DNA of 64,000 bases, taken from contig DBYZ01000014.1 of the NCBI GenBank assembly GCA_002311655.1, positions 124,001 to 188,000 on the forward strand, in the 5' to 3' direction. This DNA is from Bacteroidales bacterium UBA1173. Its GTDB lineage: Bacteria > Bacteroidota > Bacteroidia > Bacteroidales > F082. A program made the translations under genes and the position numbers. Shown here one piece after another: positions 36,159 to 43,827 of this stretch; position 1 is the stretch's first letter; every line of letters begins with the position of its first letter. The notes beneath the pieces are model-generated. The model had not been told where the DNA came from. It saw only the letters and a list, made by a program, of their open reading frames with translations, and did not search any database.

Positions 36159-36803
36159 ATGAAGGACTTATTGATTTACGGATTTGGTGGTTTCGGGCAC
36201 GAGGTGGCCTGTATCATCAATCATATCAATACCATTGAGCCTACATGGAAGATTGTAGGCTACATTGACGATGGTGTTGAAGTGGGTACAGAGTGTAAAT
36301 ATGGCAAGGTATTAGGAAACATTGAGAGGCTGAACGAATGGAAAACACCAGTGGATGTTGCAATTGCCGTAGGCTCTCCGAAATATTTGGAAGAATTACC
36401 TTCCAAAATAACGAACCCCTTGGTGGCTTTCCCCAATATCATTGCCCCTAATGTTTTCTACTTTGATAAGGATTCAGTATTTATGGGCAGAGGCAACATC
36501 ATTACCTTTGGTTGCCGTTTCAGTTGCAACATCCATATAGGTGATTTCAATGTGCTTGACGGCTGCATTAGCTTTGGTCATGATGTGGTATTGGGCAGTC
36601 ACAATATGCTGTTCCCGGAAGTGAGAATCTCAGGACAAACCACTATTGGCAACAAGAACTATTTTGGTTCTCGTTGCTTTGCAGCACAAGGCTTGAAAAT
36701 TGGTAATGAAAACCGATTTGGTGCAGGAACCTATATCCTGAGAAAAATCAAAGACGGTGGCCTCTACATGGGGAATCCGGCTAAGAAGGTGGATATTGAT
36801 TAG
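36159..36803 (+). CDS. PglD-like sugar acetyltransferase
   Basis: 214 residues from the ATG at 36159, one base after the sugar transferase stop; an ATG at 36144 overlaps the preceding gene. The N-terminal Rossmann-like domain 'KDLLIYGFGGFGHEVACIINHI' and the C-terminal left-handed beta-helix ('FGCRFSCNIHIGDFNVL', 'SFGHDVVLGSHNMLF', 'GTYILRKIKDGGLYMGNPAKK') are the two parts of PglD/NeuD-type N-acetyltransferases. It would acetylate the 4-amino group of a UDP-trideoxy sugar. Histidine in 'SFGHDV' is the likely catalytic base. Confidence 0.8.
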   Translation: MKDLLIYGFGGFGHEVACIINHINTIEPTWKIVGYIDDGVEVGTECKYGKVLGNIERLNEWKTPVDVAIAVGSPKYLEELPSKITNPLVAFPNIIAPNVFYFDKDSVFMGRGNIITFGCRFSCNIHIGDFNVLDGCISFGHDVVLGSHNMLFPEVRISGQTTIGNKNYFGSRCFAAQGLKIGNENRFGAGTYILRKIKDGGLYMGNPAKKVDID

Positions 36804-36862
36804 TTTAGAGTTTAGAGTTGAAAGTTTAGAGTCAGTTGAAAGTTTATAGTTTATAAGTAAAT
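36804..36862. repeat. AGTTTAGAGT-type short-word repeat
   Basis: The gap after the PglD-like gene consists mainly of tandem 7-10 bp words of the form AGTTTAG/AGTTGAA/AGTTTAT, including TTTAGAGTTTAGAGTTGAAA. The same words recur at about 39924-39950, 41167-41215 and inside coding sequence at 45270-45338. This is simple-sequence material spread through the window; no protein-coding or RNA feature is visible in it. The remaining bases to the ACP start (36892) are AT-rich and may hold its promoter. Confidence 0.7.
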
Positions 36863-36891
36863 ATTGTTTAACTTTTTAATATTAAATTGAA

Positions 36892-37107
36892 ATGGAAAAA
36901 TTTATTGAATTATTTGCAGAAGCTATTGAGCGTGAAGACGAAATCAAAATGCAAGACGAATTCCGCGAGTATCCTGAATGGAGCTCTATCACATATCTCT
37001 CGGTCATTGCCATGATGGATGAGGAGTATGGTGTTCAGATTGAGGAAGCCGAATTCAAGAAACTCAGAACCGTTCAGGCTCTCTACGACGCTTGCAATAA
37101 CAAATAA
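36892..37107 (+). CDS. Acyl carrier protein (copy 2)
   Basis: 71 acidic residues. The phosphopantetheine serine is in 'YPEWSSITYLSVIAMMDEEYG', the same unusual W-S-S motif as the ACP at 16849. It begins the second acyl cassette, ACP-KAS III-SDR, with 3 bp to the KAS III gene. GC content is higher than in copy 1, so the two cassettes probably have separate histories and are not a fresh tandem duplication. Confidence 0.87.
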   Translation: MEKFIELFAEAIEREDEIKMQDEFREYPEWSSITYLSVIAMMDEEYGVQIEEAEFKKLRTVQALYDACNNK

Positions 37108-37110
37108 GAT

Positions 37111-38187
37111 ATGGCATTTCTACAGTATGAAGGCGTAGGTATCACTGCCATGAGTGCAGCGGTGCCTAAGCGCGTTATCGTAAACCGTGAATACACCGAA
37201 GTTTTCACGAAAGAGGAGGCCAATGAGATTGTTGACAAGACGGGTATCGAACAGCGTCGCTTCGCTGATGAGAACACCTGCTCGTCAGACCTATGCCTGG
37301 CCGCAGCTGAAAAGCTTATTGCGGACAACAATATCAAAAAGGAGGATATCGACCTGCTGGTGTTTATCTCCCAAACACCTGACTATCGTATGCCTGCCAC
37401 TTCGGTCACCTTGCAGCACCGCTTGGGCTTGGGCAATAAGGTAATCGCTTTCGATATCACCCTGGGCTGCTCGGCTTTTATCTATGGCCTTTCGGTGGTC
37501 TATGGTCTAATGGAACGCAGCAACCTTAAAAAGGCTTTGCTGTTGGATGGCGAAACCCGATCCAAGGTCTATTCGCCCCGCGACCGCCGCTCGGCATTCT
37601 TGTTTGGTGACGGTGGTGTGGCAGCCTTGATTGAGCGAGATCCGAAGTTTGGCAAAAGCACCTTCTCATTGAACAGCGACGGCTCGCGTGCTGATTTGAT
37701 TATGATTCCAGCTGGCGGCTATCGTAAGATGAGCTCTGCTGAGACTGTAGTGGAAAAGGTGGTGGACGAGTTTGGTAATATGCGTAGCGATGAGCAGGGC
37801 TATATGCGTGGGGGCGATGTGTTCAATTTCGTCATCCGTGAAATCCCTCGCGACATCAAGAACACGTTGGCCTATACCGAAAAGACAGTGGATGACTTCG
37901 ACTATGTGGTGTTCCACCAGGCCAACAACTTCATCAATTCCTATATCATGAAGAAGATGAAGCTCGATGCCAATAAGATTCCGTCAACCATTGCCAAGTT
38001 TGGTAATACCTCGTCGGTTTCAGTACCACTGACCATCGTGAGCGAACTGCAAGGTAAACTCGATGGGCATAAGCAGGTACTGCTGAGCGCTTTTGGTGTG
38101 GGTATGACCTGGGCTACGGGCATTGTGCCTTTTGTGGATTGTAAAATCAGTGATATAGTGGAGGTAGAGAATGGACAAGCAGTTTAA
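37111..38187 (+). CDS. 3-oxoacyl-ACP synthase III family protein (copy 2)
   Basis: 358 residues with catalytic Cys in 'ITLGCSAFIYG', His in 'YVVFHQANNF' and Asn in 'KFGNTSSVSVP'. It parallels the copy at 17872 over its whole length; blocks such as 'DLIMIPAGGYRKMSSAETVVEKV' differ by very few residues. The reading frame overlaps the following SDR gene by 17 bp. Likely makes a short beta-ketoacyl-ACP for a polysaccharide substituent. Confidence 0.88.
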   Translation: MAFLQYEGVGITAMSAAVPKRVIVNREYTEVFTKEEANEIVDKTGIEQRRFADENTCSSDLCLAAAEKLIADNNIKKEDIDLLVFISQTPDYRMPATSVTLQHRLGLGNKVIAFDITLGCSAFIYGLSVVYGLMERSNLKKALLLDGETRSKVYSPRDRRSAFLFGDGGVAALIERDPKFGKSTFSLNSDGSRADLIMIPAGGYRKMSSAETVVEKVVDEFGNMRSDEQGYMRGGDVFNFVIREIPRDIKNTLAYTEKTVDDFDYVVFHQANNFINSYIMKKMKLDANKIPSTIAKFGNTSSVSVPLTIVSELQGKLDGHKQVLLSAFGVGMTWATGIVPFVDCKISDIVEVENGQAV

Positions 38188-38944
38188 TCCTTTTTCCCTT
38201 GACGGAAAAGTCGTTGTCATTTCCGGTGCCGCATCAGGCATTGGCAGGCAATGTGCCGTCAGTTGCTCCAAGATGGGCGCCAAACTCATCCTGCTCGACC
38301 TGAATGAATCAGGACTTACAGAGACCATGACCATGGTTGAGCGGCCCGAGGAGCATTACACGGCAGCGGTGAATCTTACCGATTATGAGCGTGTGCCTGA
38401 AATCATCAAGGAGGCCGTGGCGAAGGTGGGCAGAATTACGGGTTTGCTCAATTGTGCCGGCATTTCCACAACCTTGCCTTTGAATGTGGCCAAGCCGGAG
38501 ACGTTGGACAAGTTTTTCCACGTGAACGTCTATACCGCCTATTTCTTGTCGCAGACAGTCTGCAAGGTTGGCAATTTCAGCAAGGATGGTGGCAGCATTG
38601 TCTTCTTCTCTTCGGCAGCCGGACAGTATGGTGAGACCTGCAAGTCGATCTACGGTATGACAAAGGGTGCTTTGTATGCTGGTGCCAAGTCGTTGGCCTG
38701 TGAGTTGGCAAGGAAGAACATCCGCGTCAACTCCATATCGCCAGGCGTGATAGTCACCCCCATCAACATGAACCTTCCGCACATAGCCGACCCCGAGCAG
38801 CGCAAACAAACCGAGGCTCTGCACCTGCTTGGATTAGGTAATCCTGAAGACATAGCCAACGCCTGCATTTACCTTTTGAGTGATGCCTCACGCTGGGTGA
38901 CAGGCAGCAACTTGGTAGTGGACGGAGGGTATACAACTAGATAA
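38171..38944 (+). CDS. Short-chain dehydrogenase, 3-oxoacyl-ACP reductase-like (copy 2)
   Basis: 257 residues. 'VVVISGAASGIGRQCAV' cofactor motif, 'LLNCAGIS' (NAG-like), catalytic Ser in 'IVFFSSAAGQYGE', Tyr/Lys in 'YGMTKGALYAG', and 'SISPGVIVTPIN'. It overlaps the KAS III gene by 17 bp, which indicates tight co-expression. The likely reaction is reduction of the KAS III product to a 3-hydroxyacyl-ACP. It parallels the SDR at 17082, but in that cassette the SDR precedes KAS III, so gene order has been changed. Confidence 0.85.
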   Translation: MDKQFNPFSLDGKVVVISGAASGIGRQCAVSCSKMGAKLILLDLNESGLTETMTMVERPEEHYTAAVNLTDYERVPEIIKEAVAKVGRITGLLNCAGISTTLPLNVAKPETLDKFFHVNVYTAYFLSQTVCKVGNFSKDGGSIVFFSSAAGQYGETCKSIYGMTKGALYAGAKSLACELARKNIRVNSISPGVIVTPINMNLPHIADPEQRKQTEALHLLGLGNPEDIANACIYLLSDASRWVTGSNLVVDGGYTTR

Positions 38945-38948
38945 ACCC

Positions 38949-39923
38949 ATGGCCGACTTGTTGAAGATAAACCTTTCTCTTTTGAGTAAATACCGCACAG
39001 AATTGATGGGATTCAGTGCGATTGGCATTTTAATGTGCCATGCTTGCGGAAATAATGTTGCGATGCCATCTGTACTATGGCAGATTTGCTCGTTGGGTCA
39101 AATAGGAGTGTCACTGTTCTTTCTCTTGTCGGGCATGGGGCTTTATTACTCATTGAAAAAGAATGACTTAGTAAATAAGCGGGGGGGGGTAATTTCTTGG
39201 TATTCTACAAGATATAAAAAATTGCTCATCCCTTACCTCATCATGGCGGCACCATACTACCTGTGGGCATCAGTTTTTATGCAAGGCGACTGGTGTAGTT
39301 TCTTGCTGTGTGTTTCAACAATTGAATTTTGGCGTACAGGTGGTGGCGTTTGGTTTGTGGGGGCAATCATCCCGTTGTATCTCATCATCCCTTGGTGGCA
39401 TAAGTGGCTGGGCGGAATGCGATACCGCTGGATTCCAACACTGGTGGTTTTTGTGGCGTTGATTGCTTTAGGTCCGTGGCGGCACATGGGTGAAGTGGCC
39501 TTTTTCTTTTTGGGATATTGGTTGGGTAAACCCGTTTCTGAGAAGAAAAGTGCTAATATGGCGATTGGGGTGTTGATTCCTGTCGTGCTATATGTGCTAT
39601 GCAAAAGATTACCAGCCCTCGATTGGGTGCCTCGCTCGTTGCTTCTGGTGATACCCATCCTCCTTTTGGCTGCTTTCGTCTTCGACAAAGTAGGACAATG
39701 GTTTAAAAAGCCGTTCCAGTTTATGGGCAAAATCTCGCTGGAATCGTACATGGCTAATGTGATGCTACCGACCATTTTTGCTTACATCCCTTGGGTGGTG
39801 AATGGTGTAAACCTTAATGCTGGAAACAGGTTACTATACCTGTGCGTGGTAGTATTTGGCATATTGTTTGCCTGGTTTGTACACAGGCTGTCGGAGACGA
39901 TTGTTAAGAGACTGACCAAATAA
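38949..39923 (+). CDS. Membrane acyltransferase (acyltransferase 3 family)
   Basis: 324 residues with about ten hydrophobic segments. The family histidine is present early, in 'IGILMCHACGNN', and the 'YKKLLIPYLIMAAPYY' arginine/lysine-rich loop with 'GGVWFVGAIIPLYL' is typical of AT3 O-acyltransferases such as OafA. A run of nine G bases occurs at 39181-39189 inside the gene, a spot prone to slippage and so possible phase variation. It probably acetylates or acylates the polysaccharide across the membrane. It follows the acyl cassette by 4 bp. Confidence 0.8.
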   Translation: MADLLKINLSLLSKYRTELMGFSAIGILMCHACGNNVAMPSVLWQICSLGQIGVSLFFLLSGMGLYYSLKKNDLVNKRGGVISWYSTRYKKLLIPYLIMAAPYYLWASVFMQGDWCSFLLCVSTIEFWRTGGGVWFVGAIIPLYLIIPWWHKWLGGMRYRWIPTLVVFVALIALGPWRHMGEVAFFFLGYWLGKPVSEKKSANMAIGVLIPVVLYVLCKRLPALDWVPRSLLLVIPILLLAAFVFDKVGQWFKKPFQFMGKISLESYMANVMLPTIFAYIPWVVNGVNLNAGNRLLYLCVVVFGILFAWFVHRLSETIVKRLTK

Positions 39924-40068
39924 ATAGTTTAAAGTTTATAGTCAGTTGAGATTATGATTTTATTGAAAGGTGTTTGGATGTTTTGCCAGTTTATGTTCTG
40001 GCCTAGGTGGAAGTGAAATGAAACAAAATGAATTTTGATTGATGAAATACCAAAAGATTTCATAAAGA

Positions 40069-41169
40069 ATGCCATCAATTAAACAAGATTTTCTTCAGCT
40101 GGTAAAATTGGGCATAGGCCATTCAAGCACGGCAACCCTTTCTGTCAATGACTGGTCGGCCATTGAGGCTCTTGCTACGAAGCAGGGGCTTTTAGGCGTT
40201 TTGATTGACGGAATAGCGCAGATTCCGGAAGTGCAAAGACCACCGAAACAAATATTGCTTATGTGGATTGGCGAGGTGATGGAGGGATATGAGAATCGTT
40301 TTTTGGATTACCGCAGTTCTTTGGCTGAACTGGCTGCTTTTTACAACAGCCATAGTTTTAAGATGATGGTGCTGAAGGGCTACGCCTGTGGCATGAACTG
40401 GCCGAGGCCGGAACATCGGCCTTACGGTGACATTGACATCTGGCTTTTCGGAGAACAAAAGGAAGCGGATGCGATGATGGCGAGCGAAAAAGGAATTTAC
40501 ATAGATAAAAGCCACCAACATCATACGGTCTTTACATGGGGTGATTTCTCGGTAGAAAATCACTATGATTTCGGGAACGTGCATCATCACAAGTCGAGTG
40601 CTAAACTTGAAAAAGTATTCAAAGAGCTCGGCAAGGATGATTCTCACTTTGTGGAGTTGCAGGTTGCCTCACATGGCTCAGCAACCAAAGTTTACTTACC
40701 GTCGCCCAATCTTCATGCTCTTTTCTTGTTGAAGCATTCCATGACGGATTTCGCGGCTTTCTTTGTAACACTGCGGCAAGTACTTGACTGGGCTTTCTAT
40801 GTTGAGAAATACAGCAATGAAATAGATTGGGACTGGCTTCATGGCGTGATTGAGCAATACCACATGACTGATTTCTTCAACTGCATTAATGCTATCTGCG
40901 TAGAAGATTTAGGCTTTGAAGCAAGTATATTCCATGGGGTACAGTTCAACCCGTCGCTAAAAGAGAAGATCCTTGAAGACATTTTGGAGCCAGAATATTC
41001 GCGTGTACCGCCCGACCGTAGGTTTTTGCCAAAAACATTGTATATGTACCGTAGGTGGAAAGGCAACGAGTGGAAGCACAAGCTGTGTTACAACGAGAGC
41101 ATGTGGAGTGCATTTTGGAGTGGGATGAGGAATCATTTGATAAAGCCGGAGGCCTTTAAAAGTTTATAG
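40069..41169 (+). CDS. Nucleotidyltransferase family protein (NTP_transf_5-like)
   Basis: 366 residues. The signature 'MMVLKGYACGMNWPRPEHRPYGDIDIWLFG' contains the G-x-D-x-D metal site of the nucleotidyltransferase fold (shown: YGDIDIW). C-terminal half holds 'HALFLLKHSMTDFAAFFVTLRQVLDWAFYVEKY', matching family members common beside Bacteroidales capsule genes; their substrate is unknown to me. The preceding 145 bp hold AGTTTAAAGT-type words and no gene. A truncated homologue is at 52975-53706. Confidence 0.75.
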   Translation: MPSIKQDFLQLVKLGIGHSSTATLSVNDWSAIEALATKQGLLGVLIDGIAQIPEVQRPPKQILLMWIGEVMEGYENRFLDYRSSLAELAAFYNSHSFKMMVLKGYACGMNWPRPEHRPYGDIDIWLFGEQKEADAMMASEKGIYIDKSHQHHTVFTWGDFSVENHYDFGNVHHHKSSAKLEKVFKELGKDDSHFVELQVASHGSATKVYLPSPNLHALFLLKHSMTDFAAFFVTLRQVLDWAFYVEKYSNEIDWDWLHGVIEQYHMTDFFNCINAICVEDLGFEASIFHGVQFNPSLKEKILEDILEPEYSRVPPDRRFLPKTLYMYRRWKGNEWKHKLCYNESMWSAFWSGMRNHLIKPEAFKSL

Positions 41170-41216
41170 TTGCTAGTTTATAGTTTAAAGTCAGTGGAAA
41201 GTTGATGGTTGAAAGT

Positions 41217-41626
41217 ATGGTTATTGATAATAAGATACTTGATGAGTTGTCTGCACAGGCGAAGGCTTCACCTCGGTTGCGCATGGCAAAGGATCTTCGG
41301 AACACTCCAGAGGATTTGTCGCAAAGGATGCTCAATGCACTGGAGCCAGGGACTATTATGCCTATACATATATGCCTATACATAGGCACCATACTTCTTC
41401 GGAAACTGTGGTTGTATTGAGGGGTAAGATAGAGTGGATTTTCTACGATAATAACGGCAAAGAGACTGAACGAGTGACGCTTGATGCCAATGGTGAGCCA
41501 AGGATGTTGAATGTTGAAAGGGATAGGTGGCATTCATTGGTTTGTTTGGAAGAGGGCTCTGTCTTGTACGAGAGTAAGAATGGAGCGTATCAGCCGCTGG
41601 AGCCAGATGAGATACTTTCAATATGA
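41217..41626 (+). pseudogene. wbuC: wbuC cupin gene broken by a 14-bp tandem duplication
   Basis: The first part encodes 'NKILDELSAQAKASPRLR...RMLNALEPGTIMPIH' and the last part, in another frame, 'MPIHRHHTSSETVVVLRG...ALYESKNGAYQPLEPDEIL'-type sequence. The break is a direct repeat: ATGCCTATACATAT (41358-41371) followed by ATGCCTATACAT (41372-41383). Removing 14 bp restores one continuous WbuC protein like the intact gene at 53745. WbuC proteins are cupin-fold metal-binding proteins common near O-antigen genes with unclear function. The second half could still be translated from an ATG at 41372. A slippage-based switch or a sequence error are alternatives to true decay. Start 41217 or 41205. 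Confidence 0.8.
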
Positions 41627-42405
41627 GGGATTTTGATATAACAAAAGAAGGTATTGTAATTATTCAATGGCTGAGAGACTGCGATCCACAGCTTGGTGAA
41701 GAATTATACAATACGATTAAGCACAAAGAAACTGAGCGCGAGAATTATTTCGTTGAGTATCATAAAGTAAACACAAAGGACGAAATGGTGGCAGTCCTTC
41801 AGGGCTTGATAGATAAGACAAATGAAGGGACGATCTTTACTCTGCATATAGTATCTCACGGGGACGAGAATAGAATAGGAGTAGCAATTGACAGCAACGA
41901 AATACGATGGGCAGAACTATTCCAATATACCCGCCAACTTAATGAGATTATGGGTAATAATCTTCTTCTCGTATTATCCTCATGCGTTGGCGGTGGCATC
42001 TTGTCTTATATTGAGCCGGAAAAGAGAGCACCTTACCGTGCCATCATAGGCAACACGAGAGAAGTGTTTATGAAAGATGCACAAAAAGGATTTGCTGCTT
42101 TTTACGAAAACTTCTATGACATGTTAGATTTTCCCAATGCTATTAAAGCGCTAAATGGGGAGATTGATTTTACAGAGGAAATCCAACCGGGCAGGGAAAA
42201 GACTCAATTCTTTATTATGTCAGCAGAACATTCTTTTGATGAAGTGTTCAACCCGGATAGAGACCCGGCTCATTTCGAGAAACTTGTTAGTAAGTTGATG
42301 CCTCCTATTCCTCAGATACCCCAAGAATTGAGAATTGCTAAAGCTAAGGAATTGCTTAGAAAGAAGGGTGCGGAATTGAAAGCCCATTTTACATTTCAGG
42401 ATTAA
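41623..42405 (+). CDS. Caspase/CHAT-like cysteine protease candidate
   Basis: 260 residues; ATG overlaps the wbuC stop as ATGA. The clan CD protease dyad is suggested by 'TLHIVSHGDENRIGV' with H79 in a hydrophobic-strand-S-H-G context, and 'LLLVLSSCVGGGILSY' with C121. The spacing of about 42 residues and the strand contexts fit caspase-like and CHAT proteases. The C-terminal helical part (from about 200) may bind partners. Such proteases act as effectors in several bacterial defence systems. No partner sensor is recognised next to it except the small gene and the HNH gene that follow. Family call is by motif only. Confidence 0.6.
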   Translation: MRDFDITKEGIVIIQWLRDCDPQLGEELYNTIKHKETERENYFVEYHKVNTKDEMVAVLQGLIDKTNEGTIFTLHIVSHGDENRIGVAIDSNEIRWAELFQYTRQLNEIMGNNLLLVLSSCVGGGILSYIEPEKRAPYRAIIGNTREVFMKDAQKGFAAFYENFYDMLDFPNAIKALNGEIDFTEEIQPGREKTQFFIMSAEHSFDEVFNPDRDPAHFEKLVSKLMPPIPQIPQELRIAKAKELLRKKGAELKAHFTFQD

Positions 42406-42417
42406 AGGAGGTTTAAG

Positions 42418-42648
42418 ATGACACAAGATGAGCGTTGGCAAATTCGATATAATGAGGTGAAAACTTTCATTGAGACTAATCATAGGAATCCTTCCAAATA
42501 CAACCCAGAGGAGAGTCTAATGGTTCATTTCCTGAAGAGAGGCAGAAAGTTGATGAATGCGGAGGAGTTGGCAGAGCCACGGTTAGGCTTGTTTAAAGAA
42601 TTGCTTGCTTTGAGAGAGATGTACAAAAGGAAAAATCAATACAAATAA
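42418..42648 (+). CDS. Helicase-associated-domain small protein
   Basis: 76 residues: 'ERWQIRYNEVKTFIETNHRNPSKYNPEESLMVHFLKRGRKLM...' fits the helicase-associated (HA) repeat pattern W-x3-Y-x2-V-x2-F...R-x-PS...E-x2-L-x-x-F/W, a three-helix unit likely to bind nucleic acid. It lies 12 bp after the CHAT-like gene. A close copy at 56767 sits after the KAP gene and carries an internal stop. As a free-standing 76-residue protein it is much shorter than HA-containing helicases. Confidence 0.6.
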   Translation: MTQDERWQIRYNEVKTFIETNHRNPSKYNPEESLMVHFLKRGRKLMNAEELAEPRLGLFKELLALREMYKRKNQYK

Positions 42649-42653
42649 ATATA

Positions 42654-43796
42654 ATGGATGATAAGAAGTATTTCTGCTACATCTGTGGTGATGAAATAAC
42701 AGATAAAAACTGTACTGACGAGCACATTATTCTGAATGCAATTGGTGGTCATCTACACTCATATACCATAATCTGCAAGGATTGTAATACCAGAATGGGA
42801 GAGACTGCTGATGCCAAGTTGGCAGAGGATTTGTCGTTCTATACTGATTTCCTTGGCGTAAAAAAGAACCGTCAGAATGAGCACGACCAGATAATGAAGG
42901 ATGAAGACGGTCACGAGATAATAGTAAAAGAAGGCGGAAAGTCTTTGAACTTGCGCAAGCCATACGTAACCAGTGAAGATAAAGACGGTGTAAGAGAAAT
43001 CAGCATGGCCGTCAGAAACAGAAAAGAGTTGGAAGGTTTTCTAAAAGGGATGTTGAAGCGCAAAGAGCTTACACAAGAACAGGCTGATGAAATATTGGTA
43101 AAAGCCAAAGTGACGGAGCATCATCCTGTGTTGAATACGAGTACCATGATTTCAACGGAAGCGTTCCCAAGCATTATCAAGTCTGCAGCCAACTTCTATG
43201 TTGACAGAACGCATGACACGGCAACCGTTAAGCCATTGGTTCCGTATATTAAAGGGCAAGGTGAGTGCAAGGATGTTTTGTACTTACATCATTTCAAGAC
43301 ATTGCCTTATCCTGAAATAAAGGGGCAAGTAACCCACATGATTCATATTGAGGGTTCTGAGAAGACTGGGCTACTCTATGCCATGATGGAATACTATAGC
43401 ATCTATGTGTATATGGTGGTGATAGACAGAAACTATACAGGTAAAGATGTGAATATGACTTATACGTATGATGTGGTGGCGGGTCAGGAAGTTGATCGGA
43501 ACTTTGATCTACCACTTACCATGAAGGATCTGGAAGATTTTAGAAATCTACCACATGACGAGTATGTGAAATATTTGCCATACGTTAAGAAACGGGCGGA
43601 TGCTGTCATGGCTATCTGGGATTTGAAGAAAAACCAGGATGAGTTACATGATGTGATAGAAAATGCATTTGCCAAATTCCCTGAGGGATGCGAAATGACT
43701 CCAGAAAGAATGGCAGTTGTGCAGAAAGACATCTTTGATTTCTTTGAGAAGATAATCTTAGAGTCTATGGCGCGAAAGGAGAAAAGAAGGAATTAA
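42654..43796 (+). CDS. HNH endonuclease-like protein (HNH_5 type)
   Basis: 380 residues. The N-terminal zinc/HNH region is clear: 'YFCYICGDE', 'CTDEHIILNAIGGHLHSYTIICKDCN', a CxxC-EHI-GG-CxxC layout of the HNH_5 group. The rest contains 'FPSIIKSAANFYVDRTHD' and long helical stretches, no further motif recognised. Only 5 bp separates it from the HA gene, so HNH, HA and CHAT-like genes probably form one transcription unit. A nuclease role in defence is plausible but inferred. Confidence 0.65.
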   Translation: MDDKKYFCYICGDEITDKNCTDEHIILNAIGGHLHSYTIICKDCNTRMGETADAKLAEDLSFYTDFLGVKKNRQNEHDQIMKDEDGHEIIVKEGGKSLNLRKPYVTSEDKDGVREISMAVRNRKELEGFLKGMLKRKELTQEQADEILVKAKVTEHHPVLNTSTMISTEAFPSIIKSAANFYVDRTHDTATVKPLVPYIKGQGECKDVLYLHHFKTLPYPEIKGQVTHMIHIEGSEKTGLLYAMMEYYSIYVYMVVIDRNYTGKDVNMTYTYDVVAGQEVDRNFDLPLTMKDLEDFRNLPHDEYVKYLPYVKKRADAVMAIWDLKKNQDELHDVIENAFAKFPEGCEMTPERMAVVQKDIFDFFEKIILESMARKEKRRN

Positions 43797-43827
43797 TTGG
43801 GTAATAAACAACTTAGAATAATATACA

